Source: Nocardia arthritidis NBRC 100137
GTDB taxonomy: Bacteria; Actinomycetota; Actinomycetes; Mycobacteriales; Mycobacteriaceae
Assembly: GCF_001612765.1 (NCBI RefSeq)
Contig: NZ_BDBB01000009.1
Span: forward strand, 153,858 to 217,857
DNA: 64,000 bases
Reading direction: 5' to 3'
The translations under genes and the position numbers were made by a program. The notes beneath the pieces are model-generated. The model was not told the DNA's origin, ran no database searches, and worked only from the letters and a program-made list of their open reading frames with translations. Shown here piece by piece: positions 42,505-51,446 of this stretch (its first letter is position 1; each line of letters opens with the position of its first letter).

Positions 42505-43794
42505 CTACGCCGCGGAGTCCCCGGCCCGATCCGCTGTGCGCGACAGGCCCTTGCGATCGTAGAACGACGTCACCGCCGCACCGGAGCACAGGCCGATGAC
42601 CAGGCCGAGCAGCGCCATCCAGACGCCGCGCTCCAGACCGGCGGCGCCTCTGGCCTCGAAGTACAGGATGGCGCGGACGCCGAGGAAGACCTGATGCATC
42701 GGCTCGAACGTGGACAACCAAGCGAAGTATGTCGGCGTCGCCTCGATCGGCACGGTCCCACCCGCCGAGGGAAGTCCCAGCACGATGAACAGGATCAGGT
42801 TGACCAGCATGCCCGCGGCGCCGAAGGCGGCGAGTATCGACAGCGCGGTGACGCCCACGGCGAGGATGGCGAAGGTGGAGTAGAGGAAAAGCAGTAGAGC
42901 TTTGTCGATGGGCATGTCCAGGGCCGTGGCGACCGCGAGGAATACGGCCGACACGATCGGCGCGACGACGGCGAGAACGCCCCATTTCACCAGCAGGGTG
43001 CGCAGCCGCGAGATGGGAGTGGGCGGATAGTGCACGTACCACGGCCCGTATTCGGTGGGCGTGAATCCCAGGGATGCGTCGACCATGGTGTGGATGATCA
43101 TGGCGCCGGTGAACCCGGCCAGCAGGAGCAGCAGCGTGTAGAAGAAAGCCGACAGCCCGCCGCCGGTGCCTTCGGGGAGTGGCCGATACGGCGCGACCAC
43201 CACGTCGATCGGCTCGGCGAGCAGCAACCGGCCTGCTCCGGTCAGTTGCGGTGCCGGGCCGCCCGAGGACCGGAGTTGTTCGTCGACGGCGTCGATGAGC
43301 TGCCGTCCGACGGTGGCGTTCACCTCGTCCAGCGCCTGTTCGGCGATGCGGAGAGTGATCTGCGTGGCGTACGTGCCGGTGCGCGGATTGGTCTCCACGG
43401 TGATCACCGGCCGGTCCACCTTTCCGGGGACCACGCCCGCGGCGCCGAGGATCGCGAGCCGCTTCGTGAAGTCGCTCGGGATGATGATCGCGCCGTAGAT
43501 CTTGCCGTCGCGCAGTTGCCGTTGCGCTTCGGTGATGGAGATGCCGCGCAGGTCGACTTTGTCGGCCGGGACGTTCGCGGTGAGCGCCTCGGTGATCTGG
43601 CGACCGACGTCGGCCGGTTTGCCGCCGAGCGTGTCGCCGACATCCTGATTCACCACCGCCAGCGGCAGGTCGTGCAGATTCTTCTCCGGATTGATGACGT
43701 AACCGAGGTACATCACCGACAGCAACGCCATGAGCAACGTGACCACGACGACGGGGCGGGTCCAGGTACGGACTCGCGTGGGCTTCGCTGCCAT
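42505..43794 (-). CDS. YhgE/Pip family membrane protein
   Basis: The 429-residue protein has an N-terminal helix (VVVVTLLMALLSVMYLGYVI), a large outside domain with LPLAVVNQDVG (the family signature NxD-G near the start) and a C-terminal ABC-2-type block of five helices (residues about 215-420). YhgE/Pip proteins resemble ABC-2 permeases without an ATPase and include mycobacterial and gram-positive envelope proteins; the transported molecule is unknown. It may be transcribed together with the amidohydrolase, but 142 bp separate them. Confidence 0.87.
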   Translation of the reverse strand: MAAKPTRVRTWTRPVVVVTLLMALLSVMYLGYVINPEKNLHDLPLAVVNQDVGDTLGGKPADVGRQITEALTANVPADKVDLRGISITEAQRQLRDGKIYGAIIIPSDFTKRLAILGAAGVVPGKVDRPVITVETNPRTGTYATQITLRIAEQALDEVNATVGRQLIDAVDEQLRSSGGPAPQLTGAGRLLLAEPIDVVVAPYRPLPEGTGGGLSAFFYTLLLLLAGFTGAMIIHTMVDASLGFTPTEYGPWYVHYPPTPISRLRTLLVKWGVLAVVAPIVSAVFLAVATALDMPIDKALLLFLYSTFAILAVGVTALSILAAFGAAGMLVNLILFIVLGLPSAGGTVPIEATPTYFAWLSTFEPMHQVFLGVRAILYFEARGAAGLERGVWMALLGLVIGLCSGAAVTSFYDRKGLSRTADRAGDSAA

Positions 43795-43936
43795 GGGACC
43801 GGCTCCTCTCGCTGCGGCGACGCGGACTATTCGGCGAACTCTTGGTTATCTTCACCCGTGCGCGCGGACATCCGGGGACCACGGTTCGGAGTTTCGCCGG
43901 GAACCGCGGACCCACCCGACGGCGCGCGGCTGCCGC

Positions 43937-45061
43937 TCACCCGCCGACCGCTGCGGCCAGCCGGGGCAACTGCCGCAACGGGTTGATCCGTTCGACCTCC
44001 ATCCGCTGGTCGGCGTCGAAGATGTCGCTGAGGCCGGGAGCCGGATCGTGGGTGCCGGACCGCGGGAGGGTGAGCGCGCTGAATGGCCAGTCGGATCCGA
44101 AGACGACGTGGTCGCGCTCGGTGACCGCCAGCACACTCGTCATCGCCGCAGCCGACCCGCTCAGCGCGGTGTCGTAGTAGAAGTTCCCGATCTGGCGTTG
44201 CGTGTCGAGTAGCGACGGCCTGGGCAGGTCCTCGGGCCAGAGCTCGCCGATCACCGTCTGCGAGGCGACGCTGATGCGGTGGGACAGGAAGGGAAGCGTC
44301 CCGCCCGCGTGCGCCAGCTGGAAACGGATGTTCGGGTAGCGCTGTGTCATCCCGGTGGCCATCATCAACGTCGCCGCGCGGGTGGTGTCGAAGGTGAATT
44401 CTTCGAGGAAGTCCGGCAGCGGCAGTTTCGGCTTCGCGTCGGCGGCGATGGCGGCCGGGTGCACGAAGACATAAGCGTTGCGCTGGTTCAGCGCGATCAG
44501 CAACGGCTCGAACCGGGGATCGCCGAGATAGACGCCGTCGTAGGCGGACAGCAGAACCACACCGTCGAGACGCAATTCGTCCAGCGCGTACACGGCTTCG
44601 GCGATGGAAGCGGGGATATCGGGCATCGGCAGCACCGCGAAGGCGCCGAATCGCTCGGGGTGGTCCCGGAACAGCCCGGCGGCGTAGGTGTTGCAGTAGC
44701 GGGCCATGTCGGCGGCTTCCTTGCCGCGCAGGAAGGACACCCCGGGGTCGGATACCGACAGTGCCTGCGCCTGGATGCCGTAGTAGTCCATGAACGCCAG
44801 CGCCTGCTCCGGCGACCAATCCGGCGTCGGGTACCCGCCGATGGTGACGTGACCGTGCTCGAGCAACGCCGCCCGGTAGTCCGGCGGCAGGAAATGCGCG
44901 TGCAGGTCGATCCGGTAGGTGCCCGAAGGCGCAGGTTGCCGAGTGCGAAGCGGAGTCGCCCGCGCGACCGCCGCCATCGCGGCGGCGCCGAGCGTCCCGG
45001 AGAGAGCGCCGCCCAGCGCCCCACGCCTGCTCATCTTCCTGCGGAATCGGGAATCGGTCAT
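43937..45061 (-). CDS. Tat-exported amidohydrolase (ACMSD-like)
   Basis: The 374-residue protein has an RR-containing signal (MTDSRFRRKMSRRGALGGAL), a metal-dependent hydrolase barrel with IDLHAHFLPPDY (HxH ligands), HPAAIAADA, FQLAHAGG and FGSDWPFSAL with the catalytic Asp. This matches the amidohydrolase 2/ACMSD group, which includes decarboxylases and hydrolases of aromatic or cyclic compounds. GAGGA precedes ATG 45061. The export signal is unusual for this group. The substrate is unknown. Confidence 0.88.
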   Translation of the reverse strand: MTDSRFRRKMSRRGALGGALSGTLGAAAMAAVARATPLRTRQPAPSGTYRIDLHAHFLPPDYRAALLEHGHVTIGGYPTPDWSPEQALAFMDYYGIQAQALSVSDPGVSFLRGKEAADMARYCNTYAAGLFRDHPERFGAFAVLPMPDIPASIAEAVYALDELRLDGVVLLSAYDGVYLGDPRFEPLLIALNQRNAYVFVHPAAIAADAKPKLPLPDFLEEFTFDTTRAATLMMATGMTQRYPNIRFQLAHAGGTLPFLSHRISVASQTVIGELWPEDLPRPSLLDTQRQIGNFYYDTALSGSAAAMTSVLAVTERDHVVFGSDWPFSALTLPRSGTHDPAPGLSDIFDADQRMEVERINPLRQLPRLAAAVGG

Positions 45062-45414
45062 CGAAGTCCTCACTGGTCCGGACGGGGAGCGGCCGAGCCG
45101 TCGATGCTCGCCTGCACCACCTGCCACGACGGTATCCGAGGAAATCATCAACTAAGATGAAATCATCGTCAAGAGTTGATGAAGAAATACTCAGGACCGT
45201 GGAGAATCTCAACAACTCCCCCTTGCGGCGAGGCTTCGAGACGAAGCGGCGAACCCTTCCGGAGACTGTCTCGCGTGAACCGCCTCCCAGTTGGACGGCT
45301 CGGCCCTGCACGGCATGCGGCGCGGCGTCCGCGCCGTATCGGCACGGCCGTGATCCGGCCGTAACGACTCGGTGTCCGCCCTCGATTGCCACATGACCTT
45401 CGAAGGGAATTCGA
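45062..45414. other. divergent intergenic region, no gene supported
   Basis: The 353-bp region between the amidohydrolase and the small secreted protein is AT-rich at its left end. TCATCAACT (45145-45153) and AGTTGATGA (45174-45182) form a perfect 9-bp inverted repeat. Several open frames of 60-80 codons occur but none has a ribosome site or protein-like composition. Confidence 0.5.
45145..45182. promoter_or_regulatory. 9-bp inverted repeat, candidate operator
   Basis: TCATCAACT and AGTTGATGA are separated by 20 bp in the AT-rich part of the divergent gap, 84 bp upstream of the amidohydrolase start. A MarR- or TetR-type regulator could bind here; no cognate gene is adjacent. Confidence 0.45.
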
Positions 45415-45783
45415 ATGAGCTCTACGACAATCGCCGCCGCACGAGTCACGGCCGCCGCCGTGTCGGTTCTGGGCTTTGCCACGGTAATCGGTTCCGGCAC
45501 AGCCCAAGCCGCGCCACAGGACTGTGTCGTCACGCGAGACCTGTTCAATGCGACGGCGACCTGCCACGACGAAGATGCGCCCCCTGGCAGGGAGTACACC
45601 CTGGTGGTCGAGTGCGTCGGCCTGCACGGCGTACCGAATGCGTTCCCGCTCATGGCCATCGGTTCTTACCGAGGTTCGTGGAGTGGCTCCTTCAGCCCCT
45701 CCGGCCAGGGCACCGCCTCATGCTTGGGCCCCACCGGCATCGGCACCACCACCAACGCCTACGTCGCGGTATACCGCGACTGA
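45415..45783 (+). CDS. small secreted protein
   Basis: The 122-residue precursor has a signal peptide ending in GTAQAA and a mature part with four Cys (DCVVTRDLF, ATCHDED, VVECVGLHG, ASCLGPTG) suited to two disulfides, with many Gly, Ser and Thr. GAAGGGAA precedes the ATG. Short secreted Cys-rich proteins of this kind are common in nocardiae; function unknown. Confidence 0.8.
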   Translation: MSSTTIAAARVTAAAVSVLGFATVIGSGTAQAAPQDCVVTRDLFNATATCHDEDAPPGREYTLVVECVGLHGVPNAFPLMAIGSYRGSWSGSFSPSGQGTASCLGPTGIGTTTNAYVAVYRD

Positions 45784-45873
45784 TCGGATCGTGGCCGGAC
45801 TGCTGTCCCACAGTTGACCGGCCACCCATCGAACGGTGCGCAGACGAGTACGCGGACCGGATGGGACCATCCC

Positions 45874-46110
45874 TCAGCCGCGGGCCGCACCCTCCGGCCA
45901 CACCACGTCCACCGGCACCCCGGCTTTGCGGGCCAACCGCACCACAGAGCCGGTTCCGCTTCGCTCCCCGTCCGCACCGTCCCATACCGCGACCAGCCGG
46001 TCTACCGAGTCCACCACCGCTGCGTTCGCGGCCTCGTACGCTTCGCGGCCCGCCACGTTCACGTGCTGTCGGGTGCGGTTGTACACCCTGGCGAGCTTCT
46101 CGAGGCTTTC
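45874..46110 (-). pseudogene. SLOG/DprA-like nucleotide-binding protein, C-terminal fragment
   Basis: AGREAYEAANAAVVDSVDRL, then VAVWDG, GSVVRLARKAGVPVDVVWPE and GAARG match the end of actinobacterial SLOG-fold proteins, in which AVWDG precedes a phosphate-binding GGT-V helix (here GTGSVV). The N-terminal half is absent, and the DNA beyond 46110 belongs to a gene on the opposite strand. A frame extends upstream to 46260 but with unrelated Arg/Asp-rich sequence. Confidence 0.55.
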
Positions 46111-46503
46111 GGATTGCCCGCGCGGGTGCAACCGGAGCTGGGCCGGATCTTCTTCGTCTCCGGCAGCGTCGGTGCGATCACGATGCCCGCGCAGCTCGGC
46201 GCGGGCGTGCGTGCGCAACTGCTCGACCGCGGCGGGCAGCCTGGACCGATCGTGTCGCATCCACGATCGAAACGGTGGACGTTCCTCATCGTCCCGGACA
46301 TCCCGGACTCCGACATGAGCCTGTTCGCAGAGTTGTTCCGGCTCAATGTGTCTGTGGCCCGTCCGGGCGCGCAGATCGCGTTGCCGTCACCGGCAGACGG
46401 AGACCTCGGGTTTCGGGTCTGGGCCCACGCACCGCAAGGCACCTACCGGCCGCGCGGCATGGTCGTGGTCGAGGCCATCCGCGTCTGCGCAATCCAGCCG
46501 TAG
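46093..46503 (+). pseudogene. conserved nocardial protein, 5'-truncated
   Basis: ELLEAFGLPARVQPELGRIF, then VGAITMPAQLGAGVRAQLL, SHPRSKRWTFLIVPDIPDSD and RLNVSVARPGAQIALPSPAD, is a complete-looking C-terminal domain that I recall in short actinobacterial proteins of unknown function. The first part of that domain is cut at about 46093, where the opposite-strand SLOG fragment begins. A GTG at 46126 is in frame, so a 125-residue product is possible; I rate a truncated gene more likely. Confidence 0.5.
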
Positions 46504-46562
46504 GCGCACGCCGCCGAACCGATGACGTCGGTCGCAGTCCGTGGGCGGCGATAGCCGTCGGT

Positions 46563-48401
46563 TCAATTGTCGTAGGACGCGACGCCGACGGGCCCGACGC
46601 CCACGCACAGGTTCAGGCCCGGTGTGGCGGTGGTGATTCGCAGTGCCGAACCGCTGCCGATGAGGCGAACGAACACGGTGTTGGGACCCTTTCGGACCGG
46701 CGCGGTCACCGTTTCGCCTTGTTCCAGGGCGACGGTGATGCGGCCGTCGCGGCTGGCGAGGTAGTTGAGTTGCGCTGTCCATTTGTTCGCGAGCATCGGG
46801 CCGTCGAGGAGCAGGCGAGCCGGGGCGGCGCCTTCGATCCGGTAGCCGCAGCCGGGCTCCGGGCCGGGGAGGATGATCCGGTTCCACCAGACCGCCGCCT
46901 CGACGATCTCCCCGTTGTCGGTGATCATCCGCAGGTGGGGTGTCGAGTCGGCGAACGTGCCGGGAGCGGCTATGGGAGCCAGGACGTTCCTGGTGAGATT
47001 CTGCGGATAGGCCAAGGGATTCAACACATTCCACGGCACCTCCTGCTCGAGCAGGGGCGGCGCGCCATCCCACGCGCTCAGCCCCGATTTCACGTTGGTG
47101 ATGTAGGTTTCGGTCGGGCCGGCACGCCAGGATCGCACGAACATCCAGGTGGACCAGAGACTGCTGACGACGAACACCACCGTCACCGCGATCGTCACCG
47201 ACCGCCCCGGAAGCGCCGGACCCCGGCACGGCCGGGGACGGGCCCGCAGCATCAGCGCACCCGCGGCCGCCCACACCACCGCCGTGTCGGCGAAATAACG
47301 CAGCGACTGCATCAACTCCCCCGCGGTGTTCGGTCCGCCGCGAGCCAGTGCCACGGCCAGCTGAGCGATCAGAACGTACGCCGCGGCTGTCAGCCAGACC
47401 GCACCGATCCGCCGCCGGGCGCGCATCGTCAGCGCTACGACCGCGCCCAGCGCGAGCCAGGCCGACACCACCGCCCACCCCGGCGGATCCGCCCACGGCG
47501 TCGACGGTAGCCACCGCTCCCACACCCAGGGGCCGCCGAACAGGGCGGGCACGACCCCCAGGGAGGCGGCTCCGGGCAGCAGGTCGCGCAACTCGTCCCA
47601 CCTGTCGGGCAGGCCGGGACCGTCCACCACCACGAGGTAGATGATCGACCAGCAGGCCAGCACCGCGCCCGATCCGACCCACAGCGGCGCACCCCGGCGG
47701 GCCACCGTGCGCATCGGGGCCGCGCGCCCGTCGACGTAGCGGGCCAGCGCCGTGATGGCGAAGGCGACGAACGGCACGACCGCCGACTTCTCGAAGAACA
47801 GCAGTGTCAACGCCAGCACCGCGACCCCGGAAAGCGCGTATCGGCGGCGACCGGTCCGGACGAGCAGCACCGCGTCCCCGATCACCCAGGCGAGGGCGAA
47901 CTGCAGCGGCAGTGCGTTCAGAGCGGCGGCCCACCAGGCGAACGCCGGGATCGTCAGGGGGCAGAACAGGTAGAAGACCAGCGGGAGCAGGATCGGCCAC
48001 CGTGGGCCCACCACCACCAGCAACATGCGCACCACGGCTACCGACGCGCAGAGCTGCATGATCAGCAGCACCGTCACCGGTCCGGCCCAGACCAGCGGCG
48101 CCACCGCGTTCACCGCCCAGGCCGTGGCGAATGCCAGCGGCATGAAGTGCCCGTCGTGGTCGTAGAGCAGCAGGTCCGTAGACCACAGCCCGAATCGGGC
48201 CGCCCGGCCGACAAGGATGAAATCGTCCCAATAGAAGTAGCCGCTGCCCGCTACCCACCAGCGGACCGCCAGTTGGAACACCAGGCAACCGGCCACGACG
48301 ACCAGCGGCCGCGTGTTCCGGATCCGCCGCATCCGGCCGCTCGCCGCCGCGGACCGAGGGGCGCGCGCGGGCTCCGGCACGGCGAGCACAGCAGTATCCA
48401 T
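46563..48401 (-). CDS. large polytopic membrane protein, possibly GT-C-like
   Basis: The 612-residue protein has about ten membrane helices in its first 430 residues and a C-terminal soluble beta-rich domain ending in LCVGVGPVGVASYDN. The first loop, GYFYWDDFILVG, contains an acidic pair after helix 1, and a later loop has YDHDGHFMPLA, both reminiscent of GT-C glycosyltransferases that use lipid-linked sugars. The similarity is only in layout. ATG 48401 is preceded by GGTGGGA. Confidence 0.75.
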   Translation of the reverse strand: MDTAVLAVPEPARAPRSAAASGRMRRIRNTRPLVVVAGCLVFQLAVRWWVAGSGYFYWDDFILVGRAARFGLWSTDLLLYDHDGHFMPLAFATAWAVNAVAPLVWAGPVTVLLIMQLCASVAVVRMLLVVVGPRWPILLPLVFYLFCPLTIPAFAWWAAALNALPLQFALAWVIGDAVLLVRTGRRRYALSGVAVLALTLLFFEKSAVVPFVAFAITALARYVDGRAAPMRTVARRGAPLWVGSGAVLACWSIIYLVVVDGPGLPDRWDELRDLLPGAASLGVVPALFGGPWVWERWLPSTPWADPPGWAVVSAWLALGAVVALTMRARRRIGAVWLTAAAYVLIAQLAVALARGGPNTAGELMQSLRYFADTAVVWAAAGALMLRARPRPCRGPALPGRSVTIAVTVVFVVSSLWSTWMFVRSWRAGPTETYITNVKSGLSAWDGAPPLLEQEVPWNVLNPLAYPQNLTRNVLAPIAAPGTFADSTPHLRMITDNGEIVEAAVWWNRIILPGPEPGCGYRIEGAAPARLLLDGPMLANKWTAQLNYLASRDGRITVALEQGETVTAPVRKGPNTVFVRLIGSGSALRITTATPGLNLCVGVGPVGVASYDN

Positions 48402-48448
48402 GTCATCCCACCGTAGCGGCGGTCGGCCCGGGACCAGTCGCTTCGCGG

Positions 48449-49135
48449 CTATGGGAATTTCCGGTCCCGCCAATACGACAGGTCGCCCGCCGGCCGGGTC
48501 TCCTCCACGTCCAGTGCCGCGTCGGCCCGCAAGGCCTCGATCAGAGCGGCGCTGCCCGCGATGCCGGTCCAAGGCAGGTCGATCTCGGTCGCCACGAACC
48601 ACGCCTGGTCCGCGGGCCAGATGAGATTCGGGCTGTTGATCGTCCGTGGCCAACCCGGCAGCAGGTCCGCGGCTCCCCACTGCCCTGCCTCGCCGAGCGG
48701 CCCACGGAACAGCAGGTAGTCCCGCGCGGGTATGCGCAGGCGCGGCCCTTCGATCACGTGCGGCGGGAAGGCCGGTGTGATGGTGGGCGCGGTCGTGAGA
48801 TCCGCCGCCTCGTCCACGCTGAACGCGACGACCACCGAGGAGCCGCCGTAGATGTCACCGAATCCGTCCCAGAGCCCGAAGTAGCACTCGTCCGGCGTCT
48901 CGGTGTGCTCGGCGAGTACGCCGGTCAGCCGGTGCAGCACCTCGGCGTCGAGGTCGCCTTCGAGATTCAGCAGGGTAGCGGGATCGGACGGTTCGTCGTC
49001 GGGTTCGACGGGGTGGAACAGCCGGGCGTATCCCGCGAACCCACTGGGTCCGATCGAACACAGTTGCATCCAGGGGTCGCGACGCTCGGTGAACCACTCG
49101 GCTTTGGAGACGTCCGGCTCGTGTCGCAGCGGCAT
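48449..49135 (-). CDS. conserved hypothetical protein, 228 residues
   Basis: A soluble protein with many aromatic and acidic residues: KAEWFTERRDPWMQLCSIGP, DECYFGLWDGFGDI, ARDYLLFRGPL, and a C-terminal WPADQAWFVATEIDLPWTGI. The repeated WDG/WP motifs and the ending SYWRDRKFP recall actinobacterial proteins of unknown function often next to membrane genes. No catalytic signature is recognised. It precedes the polytopic membrane gene by 47 bp on the same strand and may be co-transcribed. Confidence 0.75.
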   Translation of the reverse strand: MPLRHEPDVSKAEWFTERRDPWMQLCSIGPSGFAGYARLFHPVEPDDEPSDPATLLNLEGDLDAEVLHRLTGVLAEHTETPDECYFGLWDGFGDIYGGSSVVVAFSVDEAADLTTAPTITPAFPPHVIEGPRLRIPARDYLLFRGPLGEAGQWGAADLLPGWPRTINSPNLIWPADQAWFVATEIDLPWTGIAGSAALIEALRADAALDVEETRPAGDLSYWRDRKFP

Positions 49136-49251
49136 CCTGCCAACCTAGCCTGACTTCGAACGATTTCCCGTCGACGCGAACATCGGAAAACCCGGAATCC
49201 ACAAAGTATTTCGCGCGCCGGTCTCCGGTCGAGCACTGCGATGGCCGCCGG

Positions 49252-50157
49252 CTAGGTGAGTGTGTCCATGACGTAGGCGGCGGCTTCGGCGAGGAGAACC
49301 TGATCGTAGGCGGCATCTCGGGTGGCTTTGCTGGACATGATCGCGACGACGAGGGGCGCGGCATCCGGGGGCCACACGACCGCTATGTCGTTGAGTGTGC
49401 CGTAGTCGCCGGTCCCGGTCTTGTCGGCCACTCTCCATCCCTGCGGTGTGCCCGCCCGGATCCGCTGGGCGCCCGCGGGCGTGGCGTTGCGTTCCAGCAG
49501 ATCACGCAGGAAGTCCCGCTTGTCGGCCGGAAGGGCGTCGCCCAGCACGATCCGGTGGTAGACCTCGCCGAACGCCCTCGGCGAAGTCGTGTCGCGCGGG
49601 TCGCCCGGGGTGGCTTCGGTGATCGCGGGCTCGATCCGGTCCATCCGGGTGACCGGGTCGCCCAGACTCCGGGCGTAGGCCGTCAGCTCGGCCGGGCCAC
49701 CGAGATCGCGGAGCAGGAGATTGCCCGCGGTGCCGTCGCTGTACCGAACCGCGGCGTCACACAGCTGGCGGATCGTCATTCCCGTGTCCACGTACCGAGG
49801 GGTGACGGAGGCGTTCTTCAGCAGATCGTCGCGGGTGTAGGTGACGACGGTGTCCAAGTGCGAGAGCGGGTTACGATGCAGCACCGCCGCCGCGGCCAAG
49901 CCCTTGAACGTCGAACAGAACGCGAATCGTTCGTCGGCTCGGTGGGCGACGGTGACGCCCGTCCCGGTGGCGCGGGCATAGACGCCCAGGCGTGCGTCGT
50001 ACTTCCGTTCCAGCTCGATGAGGCGACCGTGGCGCTCGTCCGCCTGGGCGGTGGGCGCGGCGGCGGAAGGCGGTCCCTTCTCCGCAGCGCACCCGGCCAG
50101 CGGTAGGAGTGCCGCCGCGGCCAGAAGCGTCCGGCGGCCGATGGGCGACTGCGTCAT
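49252..50157 (-). CDS. bla: class A beta-lactamase
   Basis: The 301-residue precursor has a combined twin-Arg and lipobox signal (IGRRTLLAAAALLPLAGCAA), so it is probably a lipoprotein. The motifs are STFK (Ser70, Lys73), SDG at positions 130-132, the omega loop EPAITEATPGDPRDT with Glu166, and KTGTG at 234-238. Gly at 132 in place of Asn matches mycobacterial BlaC. Position 170 appears to be Thr instead of the usual Asn. It should hydrolyse penicillins and cephalosporins. It stands alone, with no regulator nearby. Confidence 0.93.
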   Translation of the reverse strand: MTQSPIGRRTLLAAAALLPLAGCAAEKGPPSAAAPTAQADERHGRLIELERKYDARLGVYARATGTGVTVAHRADERFAFCSTFKGLAAAAVLHRNPLSHLDTVVTYTRDDLLKNASVTPRYVDTGMTIRQLCDAAVRYSDGTAGNLLLRDLGGPAELTAYARSLGDPVTRMDRIEPAITEATPGDPRDTTSPRAFGEVYHRIVLGDALPADKRDFLRDLLERNATPAGAQRIRAGTPQGWRVADKTGTGDYGTLNDIAVVWPPDAAPLVVAIMSSKATRDAAYDQVLLAEAAAYVMDTLT

Positions 50158-50244
50158 ACTCGTCCTTTCCCGGGGTCGGTGTCGCGGTGAACGGACTCAC
50201 CATCGCGACCATCGTCCGCTGTCCCCACCGACGAGAGCCGGGGG

Positions 50245-51414
50245 TCAGTGCCCGAGCACGCCGCTCACTTCGTTCGGCGTGCTCGGCAGCGCTACGCTCG
50301 CCGTCTTCGCTCCGGTGCCCAGGTCGATGCGGTGCACCTGCTTCATACCGGGGTCGGAGACATAGGCGGTGCCGCCGCGGACGAACAGCGCGGGTCGCGG
50401 CTTCTGCCATTCCAGCGGCTCCTGCCAGGGATCCGTGACCGGGATCGTGCGCACGACGGCGCCCGCGACGGGGTCGATCACGTGAATGCGGCCGTCGGTG
50501 CCGAGGACCAGGGCTTCGCCGTGCGGGCCCCGAGCCAGCGACCGGAAGGTGTAGCTGGCGCCCAGATCGACCAAGCGCAACGCGCCGGTGACCGTGTCGA
50601 TCAGTGCGACCTTCTGCGGACGCTCGAGTTCGGCGTCCTTGTCCTGCTTGTAGTCGCCGAGGACGACAGGCGAGGTTTCGCTGCCTGCCTGGTTGCCGAT
50701 CCGGCCGTACTCGGTGGGGCTGGTCACTTTGGTGATCGCGCCGTCGCGGTAGACGAGCACGCCGTTCTCGCAGCCGATCACCACGGCCTCGCCCGCGGCG
50801 GTCGCCTCACCGTGCACGCCGGGGCAGTTCTCGTTGCGCGCCCTCTCCGTGCGGTTCTTGTCGAGCACCACGATGCCGGTCCGCTTCTCCTCGGTGCCGA
50901 GGGTGAGGACGAGTTCGCCGTTGGTCAGTTCGATCGCGACGCCGTGGTGCGGGGCGGCCGCGCGGTAGGCGTCGGTCTTCGGCGCGCCCTTCGCGAGATC
51001 GGCGGAGTCGAACGCGACGACTTCGCCGGTGCCGTCGCTGAAGAGCACGGTCCGCCCGGCATGCCGGACCACGTGCCCGGGATGGGGGCCGGGGAAGTCG
51101 GTGCCGGTGAATTCGGCTGTGACGGCGTCGAAGACCTGGAAGCCCGCCTTGGTCGAGACGATCAGGTGCCGGTCGTCACCCGCGGGGTTGAGCCGGTTGA
51201 AGCCGTCGAGCTCGACCGTGCGCGCGAGTTCGAGGGTGGTTCCGTCCAGTACGTGGATTCCGCCGTCGTAGGTGATCGCGACCGGGTCGGTGATCGGTGT
51301 GCGCCGGGTGTCTTGTTCGGGGGAAGCACCGGCGCCGCATCCGGCGACGGTGAGTACGGCGGTCAGCAAGCCGGTCAGGGCGGCCGATTTCGTGGTTGTC
51401 GATCGAACAGGCAT
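50245..51414 (-). CDS. aztD: AztD zinc metallochaperone, lipoprotein
   Basis: The 389-residue precursor has a lipoprotein signal (LLTAVLTVAGCGAG) and a beta-propeller of YncE type with repeated GxxxVxD units such as GGIHVLDGTTLELARTVELD. His-containing loops (GPHPGHVVRHAG, APHHGVAIELTNGE, CPGVHGEA) agree with AztD, which carries zinc in the extracytoplasmic space and passes it to AztC. ATG 51414 begins the signal peptide; the longer open frame lies inside aztC and is spurious. It is last in the operon aztB-aztC-aztD. Confidence 0.88.
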   Translation of the reverse strand: MPVRSTTTKSAALTGLLTAVLTVAGCGAGASPEQDTRRTPITDPVAITYDGGIHVLDGTTLELARTVELDGFNRLNPAGDDRHLIVSTKAGFQVFDAVTAEFTGTDFPGPHPGHVVRHAGRTVLFSDGTGEVVAFDSADLAKGAPKTDAYRAAAPHHGVAIELTNGELVLTLGTEEKRTGIVVLDKNRTERARNENCPGVHGEATAAGEAVVIGCENGVLVYRDGAITKVTSPTEYGRIGNQAGSETSPVVLGDYKQDKDAELERPQKVALIDTVTGALRLVDLGASYTFRSLARGPHGEALVLGTDGRIHVIDPVAGAVVRTIPVTDPWQEPLEWQKPRPALFVRGGTAYVSDPGMKQVHRIDLGTGAKTASVALPSTPNEVSGVLGH

Positions 51415-51446
51415 GGGCGACTCCGTCTTTCGTTCCGTGGGTCGGG

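Noticed and set aside
42032..43915. 627-codon minus-strand frame
   Set aside because: It overlaps the YhgE/Pip and binding-protein genes in the wrong frame and is Arg/His-rich without recognisable motifs.
45157..45396. 79-codon plus-strand frame beginning MKSSSRVDEEILRTVENL
   Set aside because: The first residues look plausible but the rest is Arg/Pro-rich, there is no ribosome site, and no family is recognisable.
45372..47510. 712-codon plus-strand frame
   Set aside because: It is antisense to the polytopic membrane gene and in a different frame from the small secreted protein.
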